Below are positions 34,713-46,109 of a stretch of 64,000 bases of DNA, piece by piece. The notes under the pieces are model-generated. The model searched no databases and had not been told where the DNA came from. It was given only the letters and a program-made list of their open reading frames with translations. The stretch is from Mesocentrotus franciscanus (Eukaryota; Echinodermata; Echinoidea; Camarodonta; Strongylocentrotidae). Made by a program: the position numbers and the translations under genes. Each line of letters opens with the position of its first letter. Position 1 is the stretch's first letter. Location of the stretch: NCBI GenBank assembly GCA_037976565.1, contig CP137672.1, positions 18,562,335 through 18,626,334 of the forward strand, written 5' to 3'.

Positions 34713-35432
34713 TTTTGCCTCTTCGCATATATATATGTGTATGCGTATATATGTTAATATATACATATAAAGGTTATTATGTGTATTACACACTGCTCCA
34801 AAATACCTCATGGGAAGGTTGTGTTTTTGAGAATATGAATTGGATTATTTTAGTTGGCCATTGTATCTTGCAGAGCTCAATATTTATTGGTTTCCGGTTG
34901 GGGCCCCGATGATAACAGGCATTCCGTCCTGTCGTTTATTTATAACATGTACCCGCCTGTAAAGTAGGCATCTGTTCGCCTGTTTTATGCAGTGGAACTG
35001 TTTGCCTTCTTTGTATGCAGTGGGGTGTTATACGTGCATCCTGTGCTCACAGTTCCAAATGAGGAGGTAAACTCTGTTCGCCTGTTTAATGCAGGGAACA
35101 TTGTCGCCTTTTCACGGGCTGTGGGGGGATGTACACAAGTTCTCGTCTGTTGGTGGCCCCTATGCAGAGAGTACTTTGGGTTGTTTTTAGGTGCAGATAC
35201 TTGTATAAATTGATTAAAAGATTCGAAAGTAATACCCGGGTCCTTCCCCGGGGTGGATTGGAGCAGTGTAACATTTCAAGTAAAAGTATCCTATATTCAG
35301 TTGGGAAAGTTTGTGTCGTAGTTGTTGCTATTGTCATGATGTTGATATTCAGGGTAACAAGATTCCATCCTCTATTAAATCTCAAGTACCCGCAAAAACG
35401 CATTCCGTTTAATTTTGTTGCTGTGAATGTAA
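34713..35432 (+). repeat. Split direct repeat B2
   Basis: Right terminal repeat of the split-repeat element, 720 bases, followed by ATGAGCATAACC. The homopolymer length differences from B1 are at about 35113-35129, 35183-35188 and 35245-35253. Confidence 0.92.
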
Positions 35433-36360
35433 ATGAGCATAACCTACATGTTAGACAAGATAGAAATTAAGAGATTTACCAAGAAGTGGAAGTATGGATA
35501 CTTTGCTAGCCTCGAGGAATGTTAGAGTCTCTATCCGACCATCCCGCGGTACTGTTTTGTATCTTGCTTCTAGGCTACTATAGAATGACATCTTTGAGGT
35601 TGGTGAAACTGCTCGAAATTTCTAGCTGAGTGGGGGGAAGCTAGAAAAGAGCAAAAATTCAAACAAGGATTCTTTAAAAGGAAGGAAGCTATTGGACAAG
35701 CTAGAAAAAAGCATTTTAAGCAAAAGCAGTAAGAAAGCTATAAAAAGAGCATATGGGCAATTCCAGCGTAACAGACATGACATTCAGAACACTTTTTGCT
35801 TAAAATTTCAGACAAAATTAAGTGTCCTAAAACACATTCCAGTCCATGATTCAGACATATTGACTATCAGTCACATACATAAATGCAGCAAGTTTCACTG
35901 TATTCCACTGAAAAGATGAAGAGAAAAGGACTCATTTGTAACCATAAGTGACACGATACAGAATGGACAAGGATTTTTTAAATTTACTCTTAATAGTATT
36001 ACAAATTTGTGATTTGGGGTGGTTGATGAATATAATTTAGGTGTTAGTAACAGAAGATTGTAATCATACTCTAAACATGGATATATGTTAGAAAACATTT
36101 ATAGTCCTTGTCATGAAATGACATGATTTATCTAACATGATTTGTTTAACTGTAATTTGTTATGACTGTTATTTGTTTAGGCGATTGGTCAAGAAACTAC
36201 ATGGTAGCAACATGGAAAAATCACACACTTGACATTATACACAGCAGTTTACTAATCGTCCGAGTTTGTTTGTAGCAGTTTTTTGCTCGGTATGACTTCC
36301 AGATTTCATTTTAACTCCTAAAGTTTCACCCCATACTTGAAGGTATGTTTCTAGAATAAT
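35433..36360. other. Spacer, no gene seen
   Basis: AT-rich sequence. The stretch at 35630-35745 repeats GCTAGAAAA and AGCAAAAGCAG phrases that recur at 39560-39680, suggesting an unclassified dispersed repeat. Confidence 0.4.
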
Positions 36361-36362
36361 TA

Positions 36363-38194
36363 GGTGGGCTGTATATAATACAGACCACCTTATGTTTTCG
36401 TTAGAATTGCCTTTATTATTTATTTATTATTCTTTATTTATTTTTCTTATTTCCACCCACTTTATTGTTAGCAAGATAACTTGAAAATGGCTAGATCAAA
36501 TGCCTTGAAATTTGGCATACATATGTATAGGCATATGGAAAAATCAAAATAACGTTTTCAACCTTGACCTTGACTGATGACGTCATCTAGGCGCCATTTT
36601 GTAAAATTTTCTGAAAATCTACTCATGATCATATCTTCATAACGAAAAGTCGTTTTTCATTCATATTTATCATGATCAAGGTCAATATCCGTCCGGTCAA
36701 TTTCAGGTAAAAAACGCGCGCGCATGCGTACGTCCGTGCGTTAACGCGCGCGCAAAATTTCAAAATGTTTTTAATCGTCTAAAATTTATTTTGCATACGT
36801 TTCAGGCCATTTTAAGCATTTTATAAAAAATCGCGCACACGCACATGCGCGCGTTTTCGCGCGTTACACCATTACACAACATAGAATCGCCATTTTTTTT
36901 TCCTTCATGATGTTTCCCATATTTTTTCGAACAATTTGATACCATGTTTATCTCTTTATGACCATTAATAACAAGATGAGCGTCCATTCAAGAAAATGTC
37001 CGTGCGCGCGAGCTCTTGTAATACATAGCATATATGGGCAAAAACATGCCTATACAAAATTCATTGTAACTCTTCAGAATGGATGGGAACTCCCAATTTT
37101 TTTCATATTTGGATAGATTATGAGTCGGAGATATGATTTCATGTCTCATTTGACCCTCAATTAACTCATGACGTCATCATAATGGCCTCCGAACTCAAAA
37201 TTTCAATTTGCATATTATGACGTCAGCATATTTTTGGAAAATTGATTGTATCTCTGTAAATATTGATCGATTTTCTTCCAAATTTTGATATGTTCTAGCT
37301 GAGACAATTTCTACAAATGCAGTTCCACGATTTTTCATTTTGACAAAGGCATCATGGCGTATTTTTGCGATTAAAGGAGGCATGTCAATTTTTCACATTT
37401 TGCGTGTATTCTCTATGGGACATGACTTTTTCTGAAATCTGGATTCTACATTCCAGTCTTTTTGAGCAATATCTCCGTCGTTTTAGTTTTGTTTTTGCTG
37501 AGCTTCGAGTATGTTGTAGCTGAGACAATAAGCTATCACAAGTGTGCCCTTTATTTTTCGATCAGATGCCGGGATCATGCTCATATTTCACTTGCAAAGT
37601 GGGATTTGAGAATTCCATTTTCCGTTCACGTGTAATGTCTATGTGGATTATTTTGGTATAGTGGTCATAGCACTTGCCTCCCATTCCGGCGACCCAAGTT
37701 CGATTCCTGGTGGGTCAATTTTTTTTTTTTTTTTGCCGTCGTTTTGAATTTGATTTTATGATCTTCTTCGACTATTATAACATATTATCATATACTATCA
37801 CAAACAATGTAATAAAATGCCTAATTTTGCGTGTTATATCTATGGGAGAAATATGTCAATCGTTTGAGTACAACCTTATGGGAAATCTGAGTCCTTGTCG
37901 TGTATTAATTTTTATTCATAGTTGGATAGAGTATGAGTCGGAGATATGATTTCTTATAATAAACAAAATCTAGAAAATGCATATTTCATTTTGATATTTA
38001 GATTTGAGGGTCAAAGGTCAAATATACTGTACATGGTTTCTCTAAAACCATGCATCGTATAGACTAGAAATTTGGCACACTAATAGACCTGAATAAGAGG
38101 ATTATTTCAAAAATAAGGTCAAATCATGCCAATGTTTTCTTAACTACTTAGTATGTCACTAAACATGTGTGGCATGTACTTGGAACAGCCCACC
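36363..38194. mobile_element. 1.83-kb TA-flanked TIR element, non-autonomous
   Basis: Ends are inverted: GGTGGGCTGT at the left and ACAGCCCACC at the right, with TA on both sides (36361-36362 and 38195-38196), as in Tc1/mariner-type insertions. The left 27 bases also fold on themselves (GGTGG...CCACC around a TATA centre). The interior has repeated TGACGTCATC and GAGTCGGAGATATGATTTC phrases (the latter at about 37123 and 37935), CpG-rich GCGCGCG tracts and an embedded tRNA-like sequence. No transposase frame was seen. Confidence 0.75.
37647..37717 (+). ncRNA. tRNA-like sequence (Gly-like), probably non-functional
   Basis: An A-box-like GGTATAGTGG and a perfect B-box AGTTCGATTCC lie at tRNA spacing, with CCTCCCATT in the anticodon position (CCC, glycine-like), followed by a T-rich terminator at 37718-37735. 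The T-arm can form but the acceptor and anticodon stems pair poorly, so it is a tRNA-derived relic, for example a SINE head, inside the TA-flanked element. Confidence 0.5.
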
Positions 38195-40672
38195 TATACT
38201 TGTTATTAACAAGTATTATATGTCTAGTTTTTCATTATGTTTTAAATAGCATCTAAGATAAGTAGCAGTTATTTTATAGTTTTGCATGGCGATTTATCGA
38301 TTCGAGTGCATTCATTCATGCACACAGATTTTATGTTGATTGTCAAGTTTTTGATGTTGAAAATAAAAGTGCCTTTGTTTAGCTTGAAAAGGAAAGTGAT
38401 TAGCACGAAATTTTTTTTTGGTTGATGTAGAATATGTGCAAGAGTCACAGTTGAAAGGCAGATTTATGTAAATTGTGTATACGATGTGGAACAAGAAATA
38501 CCAAGTATTTTTACTTTTACTTGGATTTCTTTAGAAAAACGCTCTACGCACAATGTCGGCGGCGGAGTGATATTTCAACCAAATTTCTGTGTGATAAGGC
38601 ACACGCTTAGGTTTAAAGTTAGGCGTTTCATATGAAAATAGTGTTATGCAATCATGATCAGGACACATGCATGTTTTACATGTTTCATATTTTTAAAAAG
38701 TACTTTTTGGGTTCATTCTCTTGTTGAAGAAAAAAACATTAATTTCAAAACACACTTTGTAAAAATACCAGCATGATATAATTAAAGAAAACTCTTAATT
38801 ATTTCTTATTCATCACAATTAATGTGAAAATTGTTTAACAGGGTTTGAAACTACAATGTTACATTCCATGTGTGGATACATTGATCTTATGAATATTTTT
38901 TTCTTGTCTTTTTGGTTTACAGGGTAACCCACACAGTTGTTGAATTGTATTCATTTAACTACGTTTGTACACCACAAGAGATTAAAGAAGGCATCAAGAA
39001 TCAAGTTACACGCCCGAGCTATTCTCTTTATTGCAACAACGTGTAAAGTACATGGAAGTTTATTGAGTCCACCACAGTCCTTTTTGTACAGAAATGACAG
39101 ATTGAGCGTATTTAAATGGACATGAAAATTTTGTCTGCTTCTTGAAAACCACTATAGCTTTGCATTAACATGGTTAATGTTAAAAAAAAGCTCTTTAAGT
39201 AATATATTTAATACCGAAGAATCAAATATAAAATGCTTGTGGTATGACATAATGAGACACAATGATTGCAGGGTTTGATTACAAATGTTGGGCACATTTT
39301 GCCCTAAAAATGATAATTATATTCACATTTGTACCTGTAGCGCTTAATACTATGTTTCTAAGCGATTTACATTGTAGTTATCATACCCCAACCTACTTCA
39401 CTCCTTTGATATACATCATACATCACTCAAAGAGAAGAGCATGTGCTTTTTGGTTTGCTACCAAAGTGCCACAGTGGCACACATATTTCTGGAGTTAATT
39501 GCCAGTATTACGATTTTGAGGTAGTGAACATTTTGTGGAATTGCCCATACGCATAAGCAGGAGGAAAGCTAGAAAAGAGGATTTATATTTGAGCAAAAGC
39601 AGCTGCAGAAAGGTTACAAAGACCAATTTAAAAGCAAATGCATAAGGAAAAGCTAGAATTTGTAGAAGAAAAACAAAATAATAGGAAAGCCTAAACATAC
39701 ATGTAGCAAGCAAAATCATGAGGAAAGATAGAAAAGGAACAAATACATACGGTATACAAAAAGACAACTAAAAAGTTAACACGAACAACTATTGCAAGCT
39801 AGGAGTGAGCATGGCGTGCCTTTTTTAGGACAATAAAATTGCTGCAAATCTAGCATGACCATTTCAATTTTGGTTGCTAGTCAGCCTCTTTGGTATTTAT
39901 GCAGCTATTTGAGCAATTTTTAAGGTACTGAATTGTGTTTTTTAGTGAATTCTTTTAGGGAAAGCTTCACCAGCCTCAATCTGTTGCAATGGACCTCTCT
40001 TCACTTCAGTCCCACCTGCACCTTTCTGGCATGCCATTTTTGAGTTCTGGACCCAATTATTTTTTTGGCGGGAAATATTAATGACATCCTAGCTTCAAAC
40101 AACTGATACCTACAACTCCAAGTGTGCAAGTATACTGTACTGATTTTTTTTCTGCCTAATTTGCATGATTTGCTCTTCAACACCATTTCCTATGACATTT
40201 TATTGACCACTAGTATCAGACTTAGAAGTTAGAGTTTAATATCTTGTTGACACCGAATTATATGTACATGTACTCACTATGCTACGCTTATGTACAGGTA
40301 GCTCACTGTAGTCTATTCTGTTACACTGACAGTTCGACTCCTTGTCTGTGATGTGAGGCTTGACTTTATGGTGTTAACTAGCGTATAGGATCAACTCGTA
40401 TTATATCCTGCCTTGCAAGACCTTTTCTTTCACATTGTAATGCAGCACCATGTATGTTCGTCAAATGTGCTTCGTCATTCTCGTGTCTACTGTAGCGAAC
40501 ATCATCCTAACACGAGAACAACCTTTCCAGTACACGCATGCTTCGCCCTCTTTAAAATTCACCTGGCTGGTACATTAACTCAGGCTAACACAGAGATTAT
40601 TTTTCAAGCTTTTCCTCAAACGGAGATATGGTCAAGAACACCCTGCATATTCTGCAAGTTCAAAAGAGACCT
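38195..40672. other. AT-rich spacer, no gene seen
   Basis: About 2.5 kb without a recognisable gene. A pyrimidine-rich TTTTTGGTTTACAG near 38925 resembles a splice acceptor, but the following frame shows no known domain. Repeats of AGGAAAGCTAGAAAAGAG type occur near 39560-39740. Confidence 0.45.
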
Positions 40673-40831
40673 GGGCTCCGTTGCATAAAGCTTACCATTG
40701 ATGGTAACTTTGCCACCAATGGCAACTACCATGGTAATAGGGCTCAACAGCCCATCAAAATCAAGGTTTCCATGGTTGTTACCATTGATGGCAAAATCAC
40801 CATCAATGGTAAGTTTTGTGCAACGGGGCCC
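40673..40831. mobile_element. Hairpin MITE, 159 bp
   Basis: Nearly the whole sequence is one inverted repeat: GGGCTCCGTTGCATAAAGC at the left and GTGCAACGGGGCCC at the right. The arms continue through TTACCATTGATGG and its complement to a centre near 40745. It lies immediately 5' of the LINE ORF1 relic. Confidence 0.85.
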
Positions 40832-40837
40832 TGACGT

Positions 40838-41345
40838 AAACAACGCGTGCATTTCATGCCACAGCAAGACACTATCTCTCTTAAACCGCACCCTTCTTCT
40901 CCTTTCAAATAAATCAGATTTGGATTTAAATGCTGGTCCTACCATCAAGTACCCCTGCCAGATTTGCAATCGTCCTGTTACATGGAAGCAACGGGACGTG
41001 GCGTGTGATGACTGTAACCAATGGTATCATATCGAGTGCATGGAAATGTCAACCCCTGTATACGTCTGCACTGCACCTCAACAGTGCGACAATACACCCG
41101 ACGGTGGCCTGTACCAGGGGCGGATCCAGCCGGCGGCAAGGGAGGGGGCCTAAAAAGGGGCCCACTTCGTGCGAAAATTTGAAAATCGTGCCGGTCGATT
41201 TTTCGCTCAGTGGGGGGTAGTGAGCAAAAGGAGGGGGCCCAACTTCTTTTTTTTCAAAAAGGGTGTTTTTACCTGTTTTTTTCTAGGGGGCCCGGGCCCC
41301 GGGCCCCTGGATCCGCCACTGGCCTGTACTGCAACTGAAGAAGTA
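40838..41345 (+). pseudogene. LINE ORF1 relic: 2A-like motif and PHD finger
   Basis: The frame reads ISCHSKTLSLLNRTLLLL, then DLDLNAGP (40917-40940), then a PHD zinc finger starting YPCQICNRPV, with CDDCNQWYHIEC and MSTPVY (40950-41064). This order (hydrophobic stretch, DxExNPGP-type 2A, PHD) is known from ORF1 of CR1/L2-group LINEs of marine invertebrates including sea urchins. Here the essential NPGP has become NAGP. The PHD metal ligands C-x2-C, C-x2-C, H-x2-C are visible. The frame is interrupted by a hAT-type element at 41115-41321 and ends soon after it. The rest of the LINE is absent. Confidence 0.78.
41115..41321. mobile_element. hAT-type MITE with 8-bp target duplication
   Basis: Ends CAGGGGCGGATCCAG and CTGGATCCGCCACTG are near-perfect inverted repeats of hAT type. 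The target duplication GCCTGTAC is perfect (41107-41114 and 41322-41329). The 207-base interior is rich in GGGCCC tracts. It is closely related, in opposite orientation, to 49510-49837. Confidence 0.92.
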
Positions 41346-42918
41346 GCTACTCTGGAGTAAGGATCCAGGCAGCCTCACAAACGGGCAGCCCTACCCAGGA
41401 CTCAAGTAAACTTGACCATCTACACACTGGACTGTCTGGACAACTCGTCCAGCCAGGATAGGATGTCACTTCGGAAAACTCAAACAACTTTGACTTTGTT
41501 TCTCATGATTTTTTACTCTGATTTGTCATGAAAGTGCTAAAGTATAATATATAATGCTATTTAGACCCAGAGCCGAGGCAGAGCCGAGGCAGAGCCTAGA
41601 CTATATTAAATAATCATCAAATACCATGTTTACATCTGTAAACTAATAAAAAGAAACTCTCATCAAAATATCTTTAAACACCAATCATACACTGCCACAC
41701 TCAAATAAACCTCTCTCCTAAATCTCAAACATAAAAATAGCAGAGCCCTAAATTAAAACAACTGACTCGGAAGATGTCCATTTTAAAGCAAAGTATATTC
41801 AAATGAAATACATCATAAACCAATAGCAAAATAGGATTTAGGAGTAAGACTGAATATTCAAAAGGAAAAGGAGAAGAGAACCGATAATAAGTAAGAAGTG
41901 GAAATACCTAAGATCCAAGAATAAAGAATGAGAAGAGAACAAAGGAATAATTGAAGTAAATGAATATGTAAGTGAATAAGCAAATGATGTGAAACGTATA
42001 AGTATAGAGAGAAGAGACTAGAGAAACAGATGTAGTTGTACCAAATACAAGTATGGAATGAGCCTAATTTTAACTCTTACACATCCAAGCAACCGCCGCA
42101 AGCAACGGGCTAGTACAATCCGGCTAATACAGTCCCGTCATTCAAACGCCAGCACCGTTCACTCTCATATTCTACTACAGTGTGTACGTAAATTGTAATA
42201 AAGCACGGAAGTCGTTTATGATAGAAGACATAATGCTTTTTACTGAATTACACACAAATATCCGTACAAATCCGTAAAATATCATTACAAAGAAACAATC
42301 AACCTTTCATACTTACATTCCACAAAGGGTTCTAGAATATGCTTTAAACATGAATTTACTAATGCGCTTTGTAATCATCGGGCAGCAAAGTTGCAGCAAA
42401 GTTCCCCGCGATGTGATACATGCAAAGCTAAAGACGTTTAACTATATTACTAGACGAAAAGCTGCACGCGCGGAAAGCCACATCATGAATGGGAAGCTCC
42501 GCCTCTTTTGGATCATTTGAAGACGAAATAAGCACGCTAGGTGGCATTCTGATTGAATGTGAGCGTCTTGAATACGTATTTTATCGATAGTATCGTTCAA
42601 GAAATTTGGTAACTTATTTGACCTCGTTGCGTCACTTTAATTATGCAGATTTATGCACGACGCTACTCGCACAAAGTGAGAAGATCTAATGCACGGAGAA
42701 TGGGTGAGTATGATTGAAATATGAGTAGATCAAGTAAATTTAGTCATTTGTTTTGAACAAGTTGTAATAGTCTTCGTGATCTACGGAGTTTCTTTACATT
42801 TTGAGATAGTTCTCAACAGATTTTTGGGAAAAGGCTAGGAACTTATTTTTCTTGAAATTACACTTCGATTTTCATCGTCATGAAGTAGTTTGACTGTGGT
42901 TTGCTGCCTTGTCACCCA
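41346..42918. other. Spacer, no gene seen
   Basis: Contains a short tandem GAGCCGAGGCA near 41570-41596 and A/G-rich sequence to about 42050. No coding or RNA gene recognised. Confidence 0.45.
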
Positions 42919-43915
42919 GGGGGTCGTTTCTCGAAACCGTCATGACTGCAAGATCAACGACATCTGAACACTGTCGCTCAACTTGTCCACTAAGTGTTTC
43001 ACAAATCCGTCTTTGCCAAGATGAGCGACAACTTCCGCGACAATTCCTTGTCACGACTCCAAATCTCGCATATCTATTTAGAATGCCATCTCAAGGCAAC
43101 TTTAAGTTAGTCTATGGGCAGCGAAAAAATGAAAAGTGACATTTTATTCTAAAACCTATTTCTTGATCTTCAAGCTCTCATTTCACTGATCAGTTCTTAT
43201 TGGTGTTAATATAAAAATTATACAAACATACCAAGTGTTCTTATAAGGTTTTAATACATTCACGAGTAAATAAGACAAATATCATGTGTACATACATCGG
43301 TCTACCATAGACAAATTCGCCGAAGATGGGACAGTCTGTAATTACAGACCCATGAGAATGACGACAATTTCAGTGAAGTTATTTCTCTGGACATTTTCCA
43401 TTCTCATGCCTAATCTTGATACAAATCATATCACATAAAAATTAGGTAAATAAATATAAAGACTATGAGTCATAACAAATATTTGTTTAAATATTTTCCT
43501 AACTTGCAAAAAAATTCAGGGTCTTCTTTCGATTGGTTATGAGTTATGATATTCTCTTACATGCAAATTTCCATTCGCTCGTCGCCAAAGCAACCTCGAA
43601 TTTCATCAATTGTAAACATTCGTACATATCATTAGTGACACATTCTTTCATGCAAATGTTATGTTTGTATAATTTCTGTTACCACTAACTTTAAAAAAAA
43701 AACAGTTTGAGTGAAATTAAGCCTCATAATCGAATTTGGTAATTCAGGATATAATCTGACGGAGCTTTGAAAAGACTATATATTTTAAGCCGATAATATC
43801 GAAATATTATGATCATGTTTTGTGAAACGGTTTATCCATTTAAATTTCTGACATCTCCGTAGGTCACCGAAAAAAAGATTGACTTTCATGGAGTTGGTTT
43901 CATGAAACGACCCCC
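42919..43915. mobile_element. TIR element, about 1 kb, non-coding
   Basis: GGGGGTCGTTTCTCGAAACC at the left is matched by GGTTTCATGAAACGACCCCC at the right, an inverted repeat of 20 bases with two mismatches. No clear target duplication is visible, so the superfamily is open. The interior is AT-rich after the first 170 bases. Another element is inserted directly after its right end. Confidence 0.7.
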
Positions 43916-43922
43916 ATGTACT

Positions 43923-44155
43923 CAGGCCCAAATCTTGAGAAAATATGTAGCGGGGAATAAGCGGGGGGAGAGAACACTCCTTTTTTCTCAACAACCCCCA
44001 CCTTGAGCAGAAAAAAATTATACTTTTTTGTTTTGCCAAGGGGGCCCATTTTCATTTTTTGTTTAAAAAGGGTAAAATTTACGTTACCATCTTTTTGTTT
44101 ACATGTTTTTTTGCCAGGGGGGCTCGGGCCATTCGCCCCCGTGGATACGCGCCTG
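43923..44155. mobile_element. hAT-like MITE with 8-bp target duplication
   Basis: Bounded by the perfect 8-base repeat CATGTACT (43915-43922 and 44156-44163), with ends CAGGC and GCCTG. The interior contains AAAAAGGGTAAAATTTACG and GCCAGGGGGGCTCGGGCC, like other hAT miniature elements here. The inverted repeat is short, so assignment rests mainly on the 8-base duplication. Confidence 0.75.
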
Positions 44156-44713
44156 CATGTACTCCCGTTAGGGCCCCGATGTTCAGGCAGGGCCACCCCT
44201 GGGAATTTTGGTGCTCATTGATCATCTGCATCAAGATCCAACTTTCTAATCACAGACAGGATAAGTTCCAAATTTGATCGTCATCATGAATCTAATTCAC
44301 CAATCATCGATTGAACTTAAATCTAGATATAACGTTACACCTTAAGATAATCTTTGAATTATAATTTTGTTAATTAATCATAGTTTAATCATCCAAGCTG
44401 ATATGATTAATGAGTGATGAATTCTTGTTAAACATCTTTAGTAGATTACTCACTTGGGTTACCCATGCCAGCTGTTAGCTCAGTTGTATCATCGTGCGTA
44501 TCAACTTTAGACCAACATTATCTGTGACCATTGATAATCAAACAACGCCAAACCCTATATAGGTGTAAACCGTTGTAAACCTGGACATTATCAATAAAAA
44601 AAAAATTAAAAAATAGGATTTGTTTATTTAATATTTAGATTTTGTGTGGGTCCAGCGTGCTTGTCAAGTTGTCGTTAACTCATATCAGATATTTTTCCAA
44701 ATTTTGCAGATCA
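44156..44713. other. Spacer, no gene seen
   Basis: AT-rich; includes A9/A-rich tracts near 44600-44615. Nothing recognised. Confidence 0.4.
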
Positions 44714-44826
44714 GGACCCTGTCTTACAAAGAGTTGATATCAATCGGAACTATTTACATAAGAGATAGGAGACTGCAAACTTGCAATTGCTTTGGATCGA
44801 TCGTAACTCTTTGTAAGACGGGGCCC
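44714..44826. mobile_element. Palindromic MITE, about 113 bp
   Basis: Left end GGACCCTGTCTTACAAAGAG and right end CTCTTTGTAAGACGGGGCCC are inverted copies; the arms continue into TTGATATCAATCG and CGATCGTAA. This is a compact hairpin element. Confidence 0.75.
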
Positions 44827-45501
44827 ATTTTGATAAATCTGTTTTTGTTAGTTAAGAGTAGACCCCTAGTCCATAATTGCTTCTATGTAGTCCACCTCTT
44901 CTGTAATAAGCTTGTTCTACTTAGTACTAATTAGTATAGGCCATAGTAAGCAGTATTTTGGGCATAAGTTAACTCTTCCATTTAGTTTTACTTTGTCTGT
45001 GGTTCATTAAACAGGAATATTGATATCCAGTTATCCACACTATAAAAAGGCCAACCATGACATTAAAATAACTATAATAATGCTAGATCTATTTTATATT
45101 ATGTATCTATATAAGAGGTACAAGGAGAAAGGGACTCCTTGCCTTGATTGTCATATTGATTTTTTGTTGTTTTGTTTTGTTCCAACAGAATAAAACTGAA
45201 GAGCTGGAAAGAGTTAACTGATGAATAGACATCACAACATCTATATATGTGCAGGATGAAGCAGAAAGTCCCATGCAGGTAACATTTTCAGGATATTAAC
45301 CATACAAATAGGGAAAACGACCACCTATTGATTCACTAAAAAATGGAATTTAACTAAGTTTAAGCTGTAAGCGTATACAGTAGAGGGTATATTTTATTTT
45401 AGTTCCGCACTTAGCATACAAATAATGATGTCTTTTTTTTTTTACAAAGGAAATTTGTCCGTATTTAGGGGAGGTCCTGTGTGTAGAAGAGCCATACTTA
45501 A
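44827..45501. other. Spacer, no gene seen
   Basis: A small exon-like piece (a TATATGTGCAG acceptor, 24 bases, then GCAGGTAAC) lies near 45251-45285 on the plus strand. It is too short to assign and no neighbouring coding exon supports it. Confidence 0.35.
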
Positions 45502-45741
45502 AGGGGGTGTAGCATGGCAAATACTGGTTAACGCCATCTACGACTTCTTTTGGACAACTGCACATAAACAAATGGACTTGATTAACGGTCAGCGCGCTAG
45601 CGTTCACGAAACTGACCGAAATTCTCCTCACGCACGTGAATACTGCGGTCGCGTCGTCCGTGGTCGTATTATACCAGATAGGCCCAGATTTAGGCCACGG
45701 GAAAGACGAATAGTCTCGTCAAAAGTCATACTACACCTCCA
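45502..45741. mobile_element. TTAA-flanked TIR element (family 4)
   Basis: A 240-base element starts AGGGGGTGTAGCATGG and ends CATACTACACCTCCA, flanked by TTAA (45498-45501 and 45742-45745). The interior is GC-richer than its surroundings. The AGG start and TTAA target match the other TTAA families in this window. Confidence 0.78.
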
Positions 45742-46109
45742 TTAAGCACATCCAAAGCACTACATGTAGGGTATAAACAGGATCAAGCATTACTTGTTTT
45801 TTGTAATGGGTCCTCTCACTTCTTGAGCAATGAAGATGAAGAAGAACGCAAAATAAGATTGATGAAAGTCTGTTTATCGGATGTATTATTGTGGATATGT
45901 ACCCTTTATTATTAGTGTTTAATTAAAGTACATTGTTTTCTCTCATGTAGGATGGTGCTTCTCTACAGTGGATGATGGAGACATGCTGGTTTACGAACTT
46001 AGGAAAGGAACAAAGAACAGATATTGACGGAATCATATCTATACAAATTTGGCGATTTTTATTGTCGTTTTCGTACTCCAAAGGGCTCGTGGTAAACTCG
46101 GTCGCCGGT

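Larger units (their letters stand above)
29046..35432 (+). mobile_element. Split-direct-repeat element, Ngaro/PAT-like, non-autonomous
   Basis: Two different sequences, A (333 bases) and B (715-720 bases), are each present twice in the order A1 - 3.8 kb - B1A2 - 0.47 kb - B2. B1 and A2 are fused with a 3-base TAA overlap. This A1...B1A2...B2 topology is the split direct repeat described for tyrosine-recombinase retrotransposons (PAT, Ngaro). The interior contains an SGNH-hydrolase-like remnant (31914-32281), an extra gene I recall from Ngaro elements. No reverse transcriptase, RNase H or tyrosine recombinase frame is visible, so this would be a deleted, non-autonomous copy. A1 and A2 look identical and B1/B2 differ only by small length changes, which suggests recent insertion. 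The alternative is a local tandem duplication with internal deletion. Confidence 0.68.

Noticed and set aside
29046..35432. Ordinary LTR retrotransposon
   Set aside because: The repeats are two different sequences in split order, without TG...CA ends, primer site or pol genes.
37647..37717. Functional tRNA-Gly gene
   Set aside because: Boxes A and B are good but acceptor and anticodon stems do not pair; kept only as a tRNA-like relic.
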